A stretch of 64,000 nt of DNA. Source: Oreohelix idahoensis. Its lineage: Eukaryota; Mollusca; Gastropoda; Stylommatophora; Oreohelicidae. Numbering within the stretch: the stretch's first letter is position 1; every line of letters starts with the position of its first letter. Below, in pieces: positions 1 to 10,895 of this stretch. The stretch spans positions 62,001-126,000 of the forward strand of contig JAMPIV010019837.1 of assembly GCA_024509875.1 (NCBI GenBank). The letters run 5' to 3'. The position numbers and the translations under genes were made by a program. The notes beneath the pieces are model-generated. The model saw nothing but the letters and a program-made list of their open reading frames with translations, was not told the DNA's origin and ran no database searches.

Positions 1-480
1 AAGTTCTATTGGAATAAGCACGAGGAGTAGAAAAAGCAGTGAGTGGCCTTTGCATTTTCTGTATATGGGAGACTTGCCAATATCCCTTTGACAGGTCAAA
101 TTTATTGAAGAAAGTAGAGTTTTGAACAGTTTAAAACGCAATAAATCTTCTAGAAGAGGTAATGGTTTCTTGCGTCAAATTTGTTTAACTTTGTTCAACT
201 TCCTATAGTCCACACAAAGACGGTTATTGTTATATCTTTTTTTATATTGATTACCATAGAAGAAGAATTATGGTGAAGTGGATGGTTTTGATTATTTTTA
301 ATTGAAGCATCTCATCCAATTCCTTATCAACCTGAGAACGAAAGTTGGCAAAATGATTAAAGTAATGGACGGACTTCGAATAGGTGTGTCGTCAGTCAAT
401 AAAAATGTCATGTTGACATAACTGACGTACGACCTGGGATGTCAGTGAGAACATCCTGTTAAGATTTTATAAAAGAGAAG
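1..480 (-). pseudogene. Reverse transcriptase N-terminal part, truncated by window edge
   Basis: The minus-strand translation, with several frame changes, contains the RT entry region: VDKELDEMLQLKIIKPS near 330-280, then RLCVDYRKLNK near 225-190, then FNKFDLSKGYWQV near 115-70. These correspond to fingers and early palm of Ty3-type RT. The catalytic YxDD box would lie beyond the left edge. Frameshifts and stops show it is not functional. It follows the integrase module rather than preceding it, which supports the Gmr1 order. Confidence 0.8.
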
Positions 481-539
481 AAACTTGCTGATGTTGATTC
501 AGCCAAATAGATCAGAAAATTGTTACATCATTCCAACAT

Positions 540-1247
540 TCAGTTGGATGAAGTGGTACCACCGGAATAGGTTAATGGTACATCTTGAAAAGAAGAATCT
601 TCTTCTTGTATGACAGATAAAGCGTGGTATAATGTTGAAGAGGAGGTGTAGGATCGTAGTTGCTTGATATACTGATGAAGATAGTCAGGAGGTGAATGAT
701 ATTCCTTTAACATATTAGATGTGAAAGGTTTTTTGGTTGCTCTTGATATCGACAATGTAATCGACATCCGAGATTCTAGAGATTATTTTAAAAGCGCCTC
801 TCCAGGTAATAAGTAGTCGATTGTCTTTACAAGGCAATAATACATATGCCTCGTCACCAGGAAGAAGCTGGCGAAGACGTCTATACATATTTGCAAAAAG
901 TCGCGCTTTTTCTTTTTCTTGCTCTGATGATGTGGTAGCTAATCTACATCGCATCTTATAATCCTTTTTCTCAAGAAATTCACATTACTCATAAGAGGAT
1001 TGAGTGTCATCTGTGATATTCTCTTCAGTGAGTAAGTTCGTGTAATAACGACATAGGACCAACCACGCGGTTGAACACCGAAGACTAACTGAAACGGAGA
1101 AAATCCGGTAGCTTCGTTTTGCACCTCGCGATACGCAAAAAGAGCAGCAGGTAGGACTCTGTCCCAATCTTGAGGATGATCCCGAGTAATCTTACCTAAC
1201 AACTGTTTGAGTGTCCTATTCTGATGCTCAATTAATCCGTTCGACAT
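540..1247 (-). pseudogene. Integrase C-terminal half (catalytic Glu and GPY/F-like module)
   Basis: Minus strand, in three overlapping frames. The 1247-939 piece has NGLIEHQNRTLKQLLGK, carrying the last acidic residue of the DDE triad, then the WDRVLPAALFAYREV and TGFSPFQLVFG blocks typical of Ty3-type integrases. The 954-715 piece has LLPGDEAYVLLPCKDNRL and the weakened GPY/F module RGAFKIISRISDVDY. The final KTFHI is completed in another frame by NMLKEYHSPPDYLHQY at 767-540, the usual FHxNxLKxY end of the module. At least two frameshifts separate the pieces. Confidence 0.78.
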
Positions 1248-1286
1248 TGCGTGAGAGATTGAACTAAGAGATCTATCAATATGTAA

Positions 1287-1814
1287 CTAACTCATGACCT
1301 GTGACATAGATTCCGATATAAACTGAACACCATGGTCAGATAAGATCTTACGCTGAAAACCTAAGCGCAAAAAGATCAACCACAGTGCCTCTGCAACACT
1401 AGCAGATGAAGTATTCTTCAGAGGTATGGCCTCAGGCCAACGAGTACACATATCAATACAAGTGAGAATATGTGTATGTCCTCTAGCAGAAGGTTGAATA
1501 AGACCAATGATGCCAATCACCATTTTCTCAAATGGTCTAATTGGAATGTCAGCAGCTTGAATAGGAGCTGCGTGGTATGGACCACGAACTTTAACTTCTT
1601 GACATGTCACACAGGAACGGCAGTAGATATTAACATCTCTATGAACGCCTGGCCAATAGAATGCAGATAGCACTCTAGATTTGGTTCGTGAAAAACCCAT
1701 ATGACCTGCACATTGAGAGTCGTGCACAAGACGCAATATACGAGCTCTCATCGAAGAAGGTACTAAAATTTGAGACCATACAGATGAATCAGTATCCCGT
1801 ATCACTCTCACCAA
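1287..1814 (-). pseudogene. Integrase zinc-binding domain and catalytic core, N-terminal part
   Basis: This 175-residue frame carries the HHCC zinc module (HDSQCAGHMG, later YCRSCVTCQ) and then the RNase H-fold core with the first Asp in LTCIDMCTRWPEAIPL and the second in KILSDHGVQF. The third acidic residue lies in the next fragment (1247-939). Enzymatically this would be DNA strand transfer of the element cDNA. The frame ends at 1287 where the core should continue, so it is broken by a frameshift. Confidence 0.82.
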
Positions 1815-1875
1815 TATCCCATTCTTCAGTACAAATTTATGTCGAGGTTCTGTATCTGTGTTAGTAGTATTATTA

Positions 1876-2546
1876 TTAGCTAATTGAAAGAATTTTTTTC
1901 AAATAAGCATCATTTTTATGTAATGTAATAAATGACTCCCGTGAAATAGGAGTGTCAACATCCTCATTAACATTGACCGTAGGTTCAGAACGTGTATTCT
2001 GCAACATATCATTAGCTTGCGCTCTAGTAACAACTGCATTTGCAGAATGTATATGTCGCTCTTCCCAATCAGCTATCTGCTGTGGGGTACACTCTTTAAT
2101 ACCATGTATGCGACCAATTATCAGGTCACTAATTGGTGCTCTGGGAGAAGGCAGCTTTGCATGCGGGTATTTTCCCTGTAAAAAAAATGGTGTATTAATT
2201 ATCATTGATTGCAGTAGGTAAAAAGTTTCAACAGTTCTACCAAACGTCACACCCTTGACATGTCTTGCCAGTTGCGCAGGACGGGGTCTATCAATGAGTT
2301 TCTGACGCCGATGATGCTACAACCTGAGTCGAAAAGAACAGAAGCATAAATATCATTAAAAAAACCTCTATTTAATTTAAGACATCCTGTACCATCATCA
2401 GTGTTGAAGCTGAAGTGGCCATTTACACACCGTTGGGAGACTTGGTAAGACATGTCCGCAACGCAGCGTCGTGATCGCCTTGGGCTGGAATAAGGTGTGC
2501 CATTCATGCAAAATTTAACCTGGTCATAATCAATAGAACAAGACAT
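1876..2546 (-). pseudogene. Aspartic protease and protease-integrase linker
   Basis: The 2546-2247 frame includes VLFDSGCSIIGV, a retropepsin-like active site (DSG), preceded by about 60 residues. The 2250-1876 frame continues the polyprotein with VVTRAQAND, a charged linker that leads directly to the integrase zinc module. No RT or RNase H lies between protease and integrase. A small frameshift joins the two pieces near 2250. Confidence 0.7.
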
Positions 2547-2639
2547 TGCATTATGTGTGTTAACTTCGTGGTGTCCTGATCTTTGTTAACTTGTGTATCA
2601 ATCATAGCAACATTTGACTGATGACGCAGTCAAATTATT

Positions 2640-2853
2640 GTTCAGAAGATCTATCTCTTAGCCGCGATCGATTCTGACTATTATCTCTAAAATTGCCATA
2701 ATTACTGTTTCTGTTTGGATTACAATCTTGGTTAGCACGCAATTAATTGTTATCACTATTGTGCCTTGACCATATTGTTTATTTGGAGACATGTCTCTAT
2801 TATTAGAATACTGTGACCTGGATTGCCAATTATGGTTATAATTATCTCCTTGA
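2640..2853 (-). pseudogene. gag C-terminal, Asn/Arg-rich part (downstream of insertion)
   Basis: Immediately after the CACTG insertion the minus strand reads NQGDNYNHNWQSRSQYSNN, the same Asn/Arg-rich composition as the gag piece above 5022. Removing the insertion and one copy of TTA joins the two pieces in frame. Frames degenerate toward the protease. Confidence 0.65.
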
Positions 2854-2856
2854 TTA

Positions 2857-2970
2857 CACTGACAAACAACATTTTTCTTTCTTATATAAGAATAAGTGTT
2901 CTTAGGTCAGTTTCTTGCGCTGATTTCAAATCTGAAATCCGTTTATCTCTATCACGTCGGGTTCTTAAGA
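2857..2970. repeat. Left terminal inverted repeat of CACTG element A
   Basis: Begins CACTGACAAACAAC and extends to about 2970. It is imperfectly matched by the reverse complement of the right end. The same sequence occurs, inverted, at 61490-61603 in copy B. Confidence 0.75.
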
Positions 2971-3153
2971 TATTTGTGAATAAATATATTTTTGGGAAAC
3001 CGTTATTTGCTCCGTTTCATTTTTACTATATAACTTATTAAAAATTAATAAAAAGCAACATAATTCTACTTTTTATACTGCTAAAAGATGCATGACATAT
3101 GTTACGCGATTTTCCAAATAGTTACTGTATTTTGAAATAATTCTGAGCAAAAT

Positions 3154-4824
3154 ATGGCTTCTAGAAGTTGTAGAAATTCGGCTGATCTGTTCTGTTACGT
3201 GTGCGGATATTTTACCGATCGTGTTGACCAGAAAAAACTTTACACCATTACTAAAGATAGCATATGAACTTTATTTCGATTCGAAAGTTGATGATGCAAA
3301 TAAATCTTGGAAGCCAAATGCGGTTTGTTTGATACATTGGCAGGTTGGTTACGAAAATCGCCGAAGCATAAGTCGATGCCTTTTGGCGTGCCAGTAATAT
3401 GGCGTGAACATACAAATCACACTACTGATTGTTACTTCTGCTTGACAAATATCCATGGTTTCACTTTTAAAACTAGAAAGTCTGTGGTTTATCCAAATAT
3501 TGAATCGGTTTCGAAACCAGTGCCTCATGATCCAATCACGTGTCCGATCCAAGTACCACCAGAACAATATCCGTTGGACTTAAATGAACCAACAGAAAGT
3601 GATAGTTTACCTGCTTTAGAAATTAATTCTGACTCAGATTACATACCGATGAATGATGGTGTTTACTTAATTAACCATTCAGAACTTTCAGATCTAATAC
3701 GTGATCTCGCTCTTACCAAAGGACAAGCGGAATTACTCGGTTCGCGACTCAAAGAATGGAATCTTTTAGCGCCCAATACTCCGATATCTAAATTTCGTCA
3801 TAGACACAGAGAACTTGTTCAATACTTTGAGATGGATGATGACATTTGCTATTGCAAAGATGTAAACGGTCATGAGCACATAGTCAACGAATGGCGACTT
3901 TTTTTTTCATCGATTCTTCCAAGACTAGTCTAAAAGCCGTGTTATTGCATAACATAAATTTTTTTTTCTTCAATTCCAGTCGCCTACTCTGTTCATATGA
4001 AAGAAACTTATGACAATATGGCTATACTTTTGGCAAAAATAAAGTACAATGACTACCAATGGCGGATTTGTGGAGACCTAAAGGTCATTGCAATTCTCAC
4101 GGGCATGCAGACTGGGTATACTAAATTTTGTTGCTTCCGATGTGAATGGGACAGCCGCAACAGACAGGAACATTATGCAAGAAAGGTGTGGCCTATCCGG
4201 GATCGTATGCAGCCCGGGCATAAAAATGTAATACACGAGCCATTAGTTAACAAAGACACCTTCATTTTACCACTGTTACATATAAAGTTGGGGCTCATGA
4301 AGGATTTTGTAAAAGCGTTAGATAAAACGAGCAAAGCTTTCACTTATCTTCGAGAAAAGTTTCCGCAAGTTAGCGATGCAAAGATAAAGGAAGGTATCTT
4401 TGTAGGACCTCAGATTAGGAAAGTTATTGCAGACAAACAATTCGAGAACTTGTTACATGGTAGTGAACTTCGCGCATGGATGGCATTCAAATCGATCGTC
4501 GATAACTTTCTGGAAAATCACAAATCTGTCGACTATGTTGCATATTGTTAAGCAGTGCATAGATGCATACATAATTATGGGCTGTAACATGTCCCTCAAA
4601 ATCCATTTGCTCGATTCGCATCTTAACTTTTTCCCTGACAACCTTGGCGAAGTCAGCGATGAACATGGAGAATGATTCCATCAAGATATCGCCGTAATGG
4701 AGTCACGTTATCAAGGATGGTGGAGTGTGACCATGCTTGCCGATTATTGTTGGATGCTTCATCGCGATGTACCACATGCCATTCACCGACGAAAGTCGAC
4801 TGCAAAGAAATTCAAGCCTACATA
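3154..4824 (+). pseudogene. CACTG-element transposase-like protein, frameshifted copy
   Basis: Homologous over its whole length to the 570-residue ORF of copy B on the minus strand at 59593-61305. The start ATG at 3154 opens with the same MASRSCRNSADLFCYVCG. Compared with copy B there is an extra base near 3235, a deletion near 3330 removing the second Cys pair region, an 18-bp in-frame loss near 3868, lesions in an A/T-rich stretch near 3900-3975, and an extra T near 4550. The open pieces are 3307-3933 and 3997-4551. The conserved GDLKVIAILTGMQTGYTKFC and HIKLGLMK blocks remain visible. Confidence 0.85.
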
Positions 4825-4904
4825 ACTGTTATACTTCTTGTACGAATGATGTTGTAATACTGTATGCGTTGTTAAAAAACTTTAATTGCGTATTTCTAGA
4901 GATC

Positions 4905-5018
4905 CCGACCTGATAGAGAAAAACGGTTTGCAGATTTAAAAACAGCGCATTAAAATTGACCAGAAAAACATAGAGATGTTAGAGAAAGAAAAAAAAAGTT
5001 TTTTTTTGTTAGTCAGTG
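4905..5018. repeat. Right terminal inverted repeat of CACTG element A
   Basis: The reverse complement begins CACTGACTAACAA and runs through a TCTCTATCAGGTCGGGATC block matching the left end imperfectly. The TTA duplication follows at 5019-5021. Confidence 0.72.
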
Positions 5019-5021
5019 TTA

Positions 5022-5850
5022 TTTTTTCCAAAATTATTTCTGTTAAAATCTAGTGAATTATGAGATTGACCCCAAGTAACATTGTATGGAGAATTATGAC
5101 GATATGGTTTCCCCTTATAAGAATTGTAATTCTTGTTATCTCCCTTTCTAAAGTTCCTATCGTTGCTTAACGAACGATGGCGGGAATAATTATTTTGTTG
5201 CATGGCGAACGCAACAGGTAATTCTTCTTTAACATGGGAATTACCAATTACCATGTTCGGATGGGCTGTGCAATATTGTATACAGTTTTTCTCCATGTCA
5301 TTCACATTTGAAGGCTTACGTTCGTGCAAAAAAGAAAGAAATGACGGGTTAACCGAGGACAAGACCTTATCACGTAGTAATAAATCTACTAGAGCGTCAT
5401 AAGATTTTTTCTATTTTGGATAATTCAATCCATCTTTCCAATGTGAGACGTATTAGTGAGATAAAAAATCACTAAAATTCTTTCCATTTTGTGGTAAAAG
5501 AGATTTAAGCGTGAACGGTACTGATCTTCGGTAAGTTGGTATTTTTTTTTAGCAGAGCAGCTCTGACAGCATCATATCATTTTTATCAGTAGTTTTTGCC
5601 ATATTATAAACTGCCATTGCTTCGCCTGTAAGCAGTTGTGACAATTTTACACAATTACTGTGATTTATCAATGTTATAAGCGTCACATGTTTGAAAACTT
5701 TCGCAGAAATCCAACCGATTCTTGATTTGAGTTCGCTCCCTTGAAACTTGAAATTTTCAGAGCACACTGGTACACCAAAACTGTAGTAGTCGTTTCTTGG
5801 TAGTGATTTTTGCTGACTACTATTACGTGCTGATCCGCGAATGTCAAAAG
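5022..5850 (-). pseudogene. gag, N-terminal and central part
   Basis: The 5767-5549 frame has FQGSELKSRIGWISA and, after frame wobble, KLSQLLTGEAMAVYNM, the small-helical capsid pattern seen in LTR-element gags. The 5362-5022 frame is Asn/Arg/Lys-rich (NYSRHRSLSNDRNFRKGDN), as expected for a nucleic-acid-binding tail, though without a clear CCHC knuckle. Frames are broken between 5549 and 5362. The likely start lies near 5800-5890. Confidence 0.65.
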
Positions 5851-5890
5851 ATGATATGATAATCAGTCAACAGGAATTCCAACTGGGGCA

Positions 5891-6914
5891 CGTCAACAAG
5901 TGCCAAGACGATAGTGGTAGAACTCATCGATTTAAATTGGTACATAGTTTATTTAACAAGACATTTGAACGGGACAAGACATTCGACATGGTTTGACAGT
6001 TCAATCAACATGATGAAGGTAAAGTATTTTCATTTCAATAATCCAGTCAGATAGTCCCAGACAAAAATCCTTTAAGCAACTTATAGATGGGTATTTGAGT
6101 TCATATAACAATGTACATAAACGATGAAGCATTTTAGATCATAAGTTGAATCCTATAACGGTTGACCTTGGGTCAAGGACAGAGACCCTCATTATTATCC
6201 ATCGCATTGTGAGATATATAACAAAATTTGTCGTTTGTAAATGGCCTCGTAAATAATTAGATTGGAACCTCTGAACATTTATAATACAGACATCTTTTGC
6301 GCATATAAAATGGTTAAGTACTATCCTTTGACAAACCTCTCCATGTAGCCGTGACTCGCATGACGGCGGTCCAATAATTCATCTTACTAGATACATTTTT
6401 GAAACAACAATTCCTTTAGAATATATGTAGGCTTTTAGTGAATTGACTTCCCAAGTTTATCCATTATAGTACCATAGAGTGTAAAATCTATCTAGATGCC
6501 AACTTGGGTGAAACGTCAATAAAAATATATAATATTTTCTATTCTTATACGACTGGAAAAAGACTTACATTTGTGACAGACGGCAATGACTTCTGACAAA
6601 AAGTCATGTCACATAATCATAACTGCCCAACACACGGGACTGAAAATATAAACAGACAATATGTCTGACTGGGATGCTAGCTTGCTCATCCAAGCTTACG
6701 ACATCATCTAACTTGTTTAGCAACAAGCGCGCCCGAAATCCCTGTACCAAAATTGTGCGCTATCGTGCGCGATAAATTAAATATACAAAATATATTACTA
6801 ACATATTAGTTGGTGCGTACTCTCTTAACAGAAGTAGGACCTTGTGACTACTTATGCCTGTTAAGGACTCAGAAAGGACGTAACAGCTATCTAGTATCTA
6901 TGAAATACTCCTAC
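5891..6914. other. AT-rich stretch without recognised gene
   Basis: No convincing ORF or structure. By position it should include the 5' LTR and leader of the minus-strand Gmr1-like element, but without the partner LTR in the window I cannot place its ends. Confidence 0.4.
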
Positions 6915-7075
6915 TTAACTGACATGAAAGTAGTTGTGGTTTCATACTGAACAGGAAGTCACGTCGTCATGAAAGTAGATATGGTTTAACTGAACATGAA
7001 GTTATGTGGACATGAAAGTAGTTGTGGTTTAAATACTGAACTTGAAGTCACGTGGACATGAAAGAAGTCGGCATT
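6915..7075. repeat. Short tandem repeat, about 45-bp unit
   Basis: Three to four imperfect copies of a unit containing GACATGAAAGTAGTTGTGG and CTGAAC.TGAAGTCACGT. Confidence 0.6.
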
Positions 7076-7135
7076 TTAAGCTACCATTTTTTGTTTTAAA
7101 CAACACGGGTCAACTTTTTTTGTCACACAGGTTTC

Positions 7136-8595
7136 TTCTTCTTCTTTGATCCCGAGCCGCCGACCGACAAAGCAGTCAGTAGTCATCACGTCTGATGGCG
7201 ACTTGTAGTTCAGCAATACGTTGATTCCACTTTGCTCGGTCGGCGGCCATCCTTCGTACAGTGCTCCAACTCTGGTTCGTTCTTTGCATCTCAGCCTCCA
7301 CCTTCCTCCGCCAAGTTGTTTTTCGTCGGCTTCTCTTTCGTTTTCCTTCAGAGGTCCATAGTATAGCTGTTATTGTGATGACATCGCGGTCTCTTCTGCA
7401 TCACCCTGACTATGACTGTTAAAAATAGAGTGGTTGATAACGGGCATCCCTATCGTACTTCTGTCTTCATCTCAAAGGTTAGGTTGCTCTGCCCTGCGCT
7501 ACACGTAAAGTTGGCATAGAGGCTTTTTATGATTGACACTATGCAGCTTAGAATTTCATAAGCCCTCAGTATTCCCCATAGACTTTCCCTATGCATACTG
7601 TCAAAAGCCTTTTCAAAATCAACGAAATTAATGTACAGTTGTCTCTGCCATTTGGAGCACTGCTCTATAATGTTCCTGAGGGTAAATAAATGATCTATAC
7701 ATCTTCTGTTTTGTCTAAATCCTGCTTGTTCTTTTCTCAGTTTATGGCCTATTGCTTTTGAAATTATCTGTATAATTATCCGGACTAATATTTTGCTGGG
7801 AACTGAGAAAAGAGTGACTTCTCTCCAATTATTGCAGTCTGCAAGGTCTCCCTTCTAGGGCAATTTGACAATTATTCCTTTGTTCCACTATGTTAGTGTT
7901 GTCCCTGTTTTCCAGACTTGTGCAAATAGTGGCTCTAGTCGTTCTGTTGCTAGCTCAGTGTCTGTCTTAAATAGCTCTGCATTTAATTTACCGTGGCCAG
8001 GAGCTTTTCCATTCTTTAACCCTCTGTTGTCGTGTTGATTTCTTCTTTCCGTGGAATGTCTGTATTAACATCTAGATCGTTGTCAGCCTCAGAAACATTC
8101 AACTGTGTCTCTGGTTGTTCCTTTTTCAGAGATTCTCTAAAATACTCTGCCCATCTTGTTTCCTGAAACCTTTGCTGTCGTGATGATATTTCCTTTGCTT
8201 ATCTCTTACAACATTACACCTCTTTTTCCGCTGATGGTTTTGGTTATTTTGTATACTGTGCTTTGTTCATTTCTCAGTGCTGTCTTGCAAGATCGTCTAG
8301 GAAATTCCTTTTGTTGGCTCGGGTTTGGCGTTTAACTTCCTTGTCCAGCTATCTGTACTATTCGCTTTAAATTTACTTTAACCTGGGGGACTTCGCTTCT
8401 ATTTTCTTTCTTTTCATTTCCTTTCTCATCGCTATGGTGTTTAATGTTTCTGGTGTTATCCAGTCTTGCTTCTTCCTTTCCTGGAATTCCAAGCATGATT
8501 AGCTTCATCCTCATATATTGTTGAAATGGTGTTGAACTTCTGGTCTATATCATCAGTCGATGTCTTTTCCTGACTTTTGGTAATTTGAAATCGTT
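7136..8595 (-). pseudogene. RTE-like reverse transcriptase region
   Basis: Broken minus-strand translation shows EARLDNTRNIKHH near 8490, LRNEQSTVYKITK near 8250, GKAPGHGKLNAELF near 8000, CNNWREVTLFSVPSKI near 7820, RKEQAGFRQNRRCIDHL near 7720 and LYINFVDFEKAFDSMHRES near 7620. These are RT motifs 0-3 and A in order. The FADD box is missing and the C-terminal GRP..TWRR-type segment resumes at about 7400, so an internal deletion removed the rest of the palm. Confidence 0.75.
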
Positions 8596-9034
8596 GTGCC
8601 CGCGTCAGTTACTTGTGCAGGTAGTTATATTGACGAGAGCTAATCCTTTATATGTTTCTGTACAAGTGGTTACAGGCCTTCCGCCTGAGATGGAGATTCT
8701 TGACTGAAGTTTGTTTCCTATTCCAGGTTCCTTCTTACCCTTTTAGGTTTAGTGATAAGCAATATATCGGATAATGGTTTCTTTAAGTTATTCAACTGTA
8801 ACTTTCAAATAAAAACAGCAATGCAGAAAATGCAGTAGAGTTTATTGCCCGTCATTCGAACAGCACTGCTATTTACACAATGTTGAAGTACTTGTTACTT
8901 ACGCTTAAACAAAATAGTGCGTATATCCATAATGAAAATATATCCAACTGAAGAATAATAAACTGGTCTTGATAATCTCAAAGGCAAAGTTCACCTAACA
9001 CTACAACTGCCTAGCACAAAATTATATCTATCTT

Positions 9035-9393
9035 GGGAGTCGCGCTAGCGTAGTGGTTACCACACTGCGCTGGCGACCGGGTGATCCAGGATCAAACCCG
9101 GGCGAAGACATTTGAAGATTTTTCGTCGACCGGGATTTGGACTGGATTAACTCGAGCCCTGGCGAGAACATTTGAAGCAGTGTCGTCGACCAGGGACTGG
9201 CGGCTCCTGAGCCGACCCAGCTCTAATGGGTACCTCCGAAATCGGCGGGTATCTGCCTGAATGGCGAGGGACACCTGTCTCTGTGCAAGAAAAAAAGGGA
9301 TACTCACGTAAAATCAGTCTCAGGTTAGACATACTAACCTGAGATTTCGCTTCGAGTAATAGCGGGCGTAAAAGAAAAAAAAGAAAAAAAAAA
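9035..9393 (+). mobile_element. tRNA-derived SINE, copy 1
   Basis: 359 bp flanked by an 11-bp duplication ATATCTATCTT (9024-9034 and 9394-9404). The head resembles a tRNA, with A box TAGCGTAGTGG (9046-9056) and B box GGATCAAACCC (9089-9099), the internal RNA polymerase III promoter. The body follows, then a perfect 10-bp hairpin (9319-9343) and an A-rich tail. A second copy lies inverted at 39287-39639. Mobilisation would depend on a LINE in trans; which LINE is unknown. Confidence 0.9.
9319..9343. repeat. SINE 3' hairpin
   Basis: CTCAGGTTAG and CTAACCTGAG are perfect inverted repeats separated by 5 nt. The homologous stem in SINE copy 2 (39327-39355) is kept with about one mismatch. Confidence 0.7.
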
Positions 9394-9629
9394 ATATCTA
9401 TCTTATCTGTAAAATCGTTCCTAAATTCCCAAAGTCCTAAAGATCTAAAAATTCTAAAAGTTCTCAAGTTCCGAAAAGTCTCAAGTCTCATGTTCTCCTT
9501 AATCCCGCACATCTCTCCTTTTTATACATTTTATTTTTTCCCGCCATTTTCCACACGTCTCACTCTTTTTTCAACATGTTACATTTATCTACATTTCCAC
9601 ACATTCGCTGTTTTTCGACTTTTTCCACA

Positions 9630-9631
<2 letters not shown>

Positions 9632-9721
<90 letters not shown>
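9632..9721. repeat. (CT)n microsatellite
   Basis: About 90 bp of uninterrupted CT dinucleotides. The Ser/Leu and Arg/Glu ORFs spanning it are artefacts. Confidence 0.98.
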
Positions 9722-9723
<2 letters not shown>

Positions 9724-9959
9724 AACAATGGAAAAAACCCAAGAATTCACAAAATTCATTTCACACTTTCCCAGCATACTGCATTCGTTATTATTTTCTG
9801 AGACAGCTCGGCAATGCCTCTCACCGTCGTGACAACTATCTGAACCTAAAATTATACTGCGTTTTGTGCAAAAACACCTTATCTGCTTTTAACGTCTGTC
9901 ATTCTTATTCTATGTAGTATGTTAGCATGTATAAATGCTAGTGTAGGCCAGCCGGTCAC

Positions 9960-10895
9960 ATCGTTTCTCTATATCAACCGCAAAAGCTTTTCAATTTGCT
10001 CATGTCAAACCTTTTCTGTGTAGTTACAGTTGGTCCGGCCGTTCTGATGTTCACTTTCCGTTTTGCTACTACTAAGTGGTGATCACTTCCCACATCTGCA
10101 TCTCTTCTTACTTTCACATCTTGTAATGCATGTCTCCATCTACCATTAATCATCATTTAGTCTGTCTGGTTTCTGTCACGGCCATTTGGTAATTTCCATG
10201 TTAATTTGTGTGTGTGGGAAAAGGGTTCCTCCAATGACCAGGTTGTTAATGCTACAGAAATTTATTAATTTATCCCCATTTTCGTTTGCTGTTCCACTGC
10301 TGCATTTCCCTATTACTCTTTAATTATATGTATTGTGTTTTCTAACTTTCGCATTAAGGTCTCCCATTACTACGATAAGATTGTACCTAGGTGTATCTTC
10401 CATTTCTTTTTGCAGTTGCTGATAGAATTCATCCGTGACCTATTCGTCGCTATCATTTGTTGGTGCGTAGCATTGTAATATTGTAGTGTTGGTGAATCTT
10501 TTTCTCAAGCCTATTCTTATCAGTCTGTTGTTGATGGGTTTCCATTCCTGTAATGACCTTTCTATTCCTTTCTGTATAATAATGGCTACATCTGCGTTGT
10601 GCTGTCCATACTCTCTGCCGGAGTAGAGTAATGTTTCTCCTGTTGCTGTTTTAATTTTTCCTGTCCTTGTCCATTTGCCCTCGCTTATCCCTAGAATGTG
10701 TAATATATAGTTTCTCATTTCCGCTGTGACCTGTTTTAGTTTACCTGTCTCGTTCATTGTCCTCACATTCCAAAATCCTATTCTTGTATCATGTTTTGCG
10801 GTCAGGACGTCCGTTTTCGTGTCAATGGTTTCCTTTCGGCTTTCCGTACTGACAGTCATACGAGCATCAGACTCCGGATGTCCGTCCCGCTGCAA
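9960..10895 (-). pseudogene. RTE-like LINE endonuclease domain
   Basis: The 10895-10440 frame has TRIGFWNVRTMNETGKL, ILGISEGKW and ILQCYAPTNDSDE, the start and catalytic Glu region of an AP-type (EEP) endonuclease. The 10156-9974 frame supplies MINGRWRHALQDVKVRR and GSDHHLVVA, the terminal SDH motif. Between them the GDLNAKVG region is frame-broken. The enzyme nicks target DNA for target-primed reverse transcription. It matches the endonuclease of RTE copy 2 (12339-13583). Confidence 0.8.

Larger units (their letters stand above)
2857..5018 (+). mobile_element. CACTG-ended TIR DNA transposon, copy A (decayed)
   Basis: A 2162-bp element with ends CACTGACAAACAAC on the left and, on the opposite strand, CACTGACTAACAA on the right. 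The inverted ends stay alignable for about 115 bp, including a shared 'CCGTTT..TCTCTATCA' block. It is flanked by TTA at 2854-2856 and 5019-5021. Excision of the element plus one TTA restores the reading frame of the interrupted gag, which proves both the boundaries and the 3-bp duplication. It carries one gene, broken here; copy B (59400-61603) is intact. CACTG ends with a 3-bp TSD suggest the CACTA/EnSpm (CMC) group, but this is inference. Confidence 0.85.
1..5890 (-). mobile_element. Gmr1-like Ty3-type LTR retrotransposon, partial and decayed
   Basis: Read on the minus strand from about 5890 down to the window edge, the order is gag, aspartic protease, linker, integrase, integrase C-terminal module, then reverse transcriptase. 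Ty3-class elements normally place integrase last. The protease-integrase-RT order with Ty3-like sequences is the hallmark of the Gmr1 group. Frames are broken several times, so this copy is dead. RNase H and the 3' LTR lie outside the window, and I could not delimit the 5' LTR, which should lie above about 5890. A CACTG-ended DNA transposon (2857-5018) interrupts gag. Confidence 0.8.
8596..9959. mobile_element. Unclassified 1.36-kb insertion in RTE copy 1
   Basis: Homology to the RTE stops at 8595 and resumes at about 9960. ATCGTT occurs at both edges (8590-8595 and 9960-9965), a candidate 6-bp TSD. The ends GTGCCCG and (opposite strand) GTGACCG are weakly inverted. Inside are a SINE (9035-9393) and a CT microsatellite, but no coding capacity. 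It may be a non-autonomous DNA element; low certainty. Confidence 0.4.

Noticed and set aside
9035..9120. Independent tRNA genes (also 30560-30661 and 39560-39639)
   Set aside because: A and B boxes are present, but the heads are fused to SINE bodies, lack complete cloverleaf ends and are bounded by target-site duplications.
9490..9917. Ser/Leu-repeat proteins across 9632-9721
   Set aside because: Generated by the (CT)n microsatellite.
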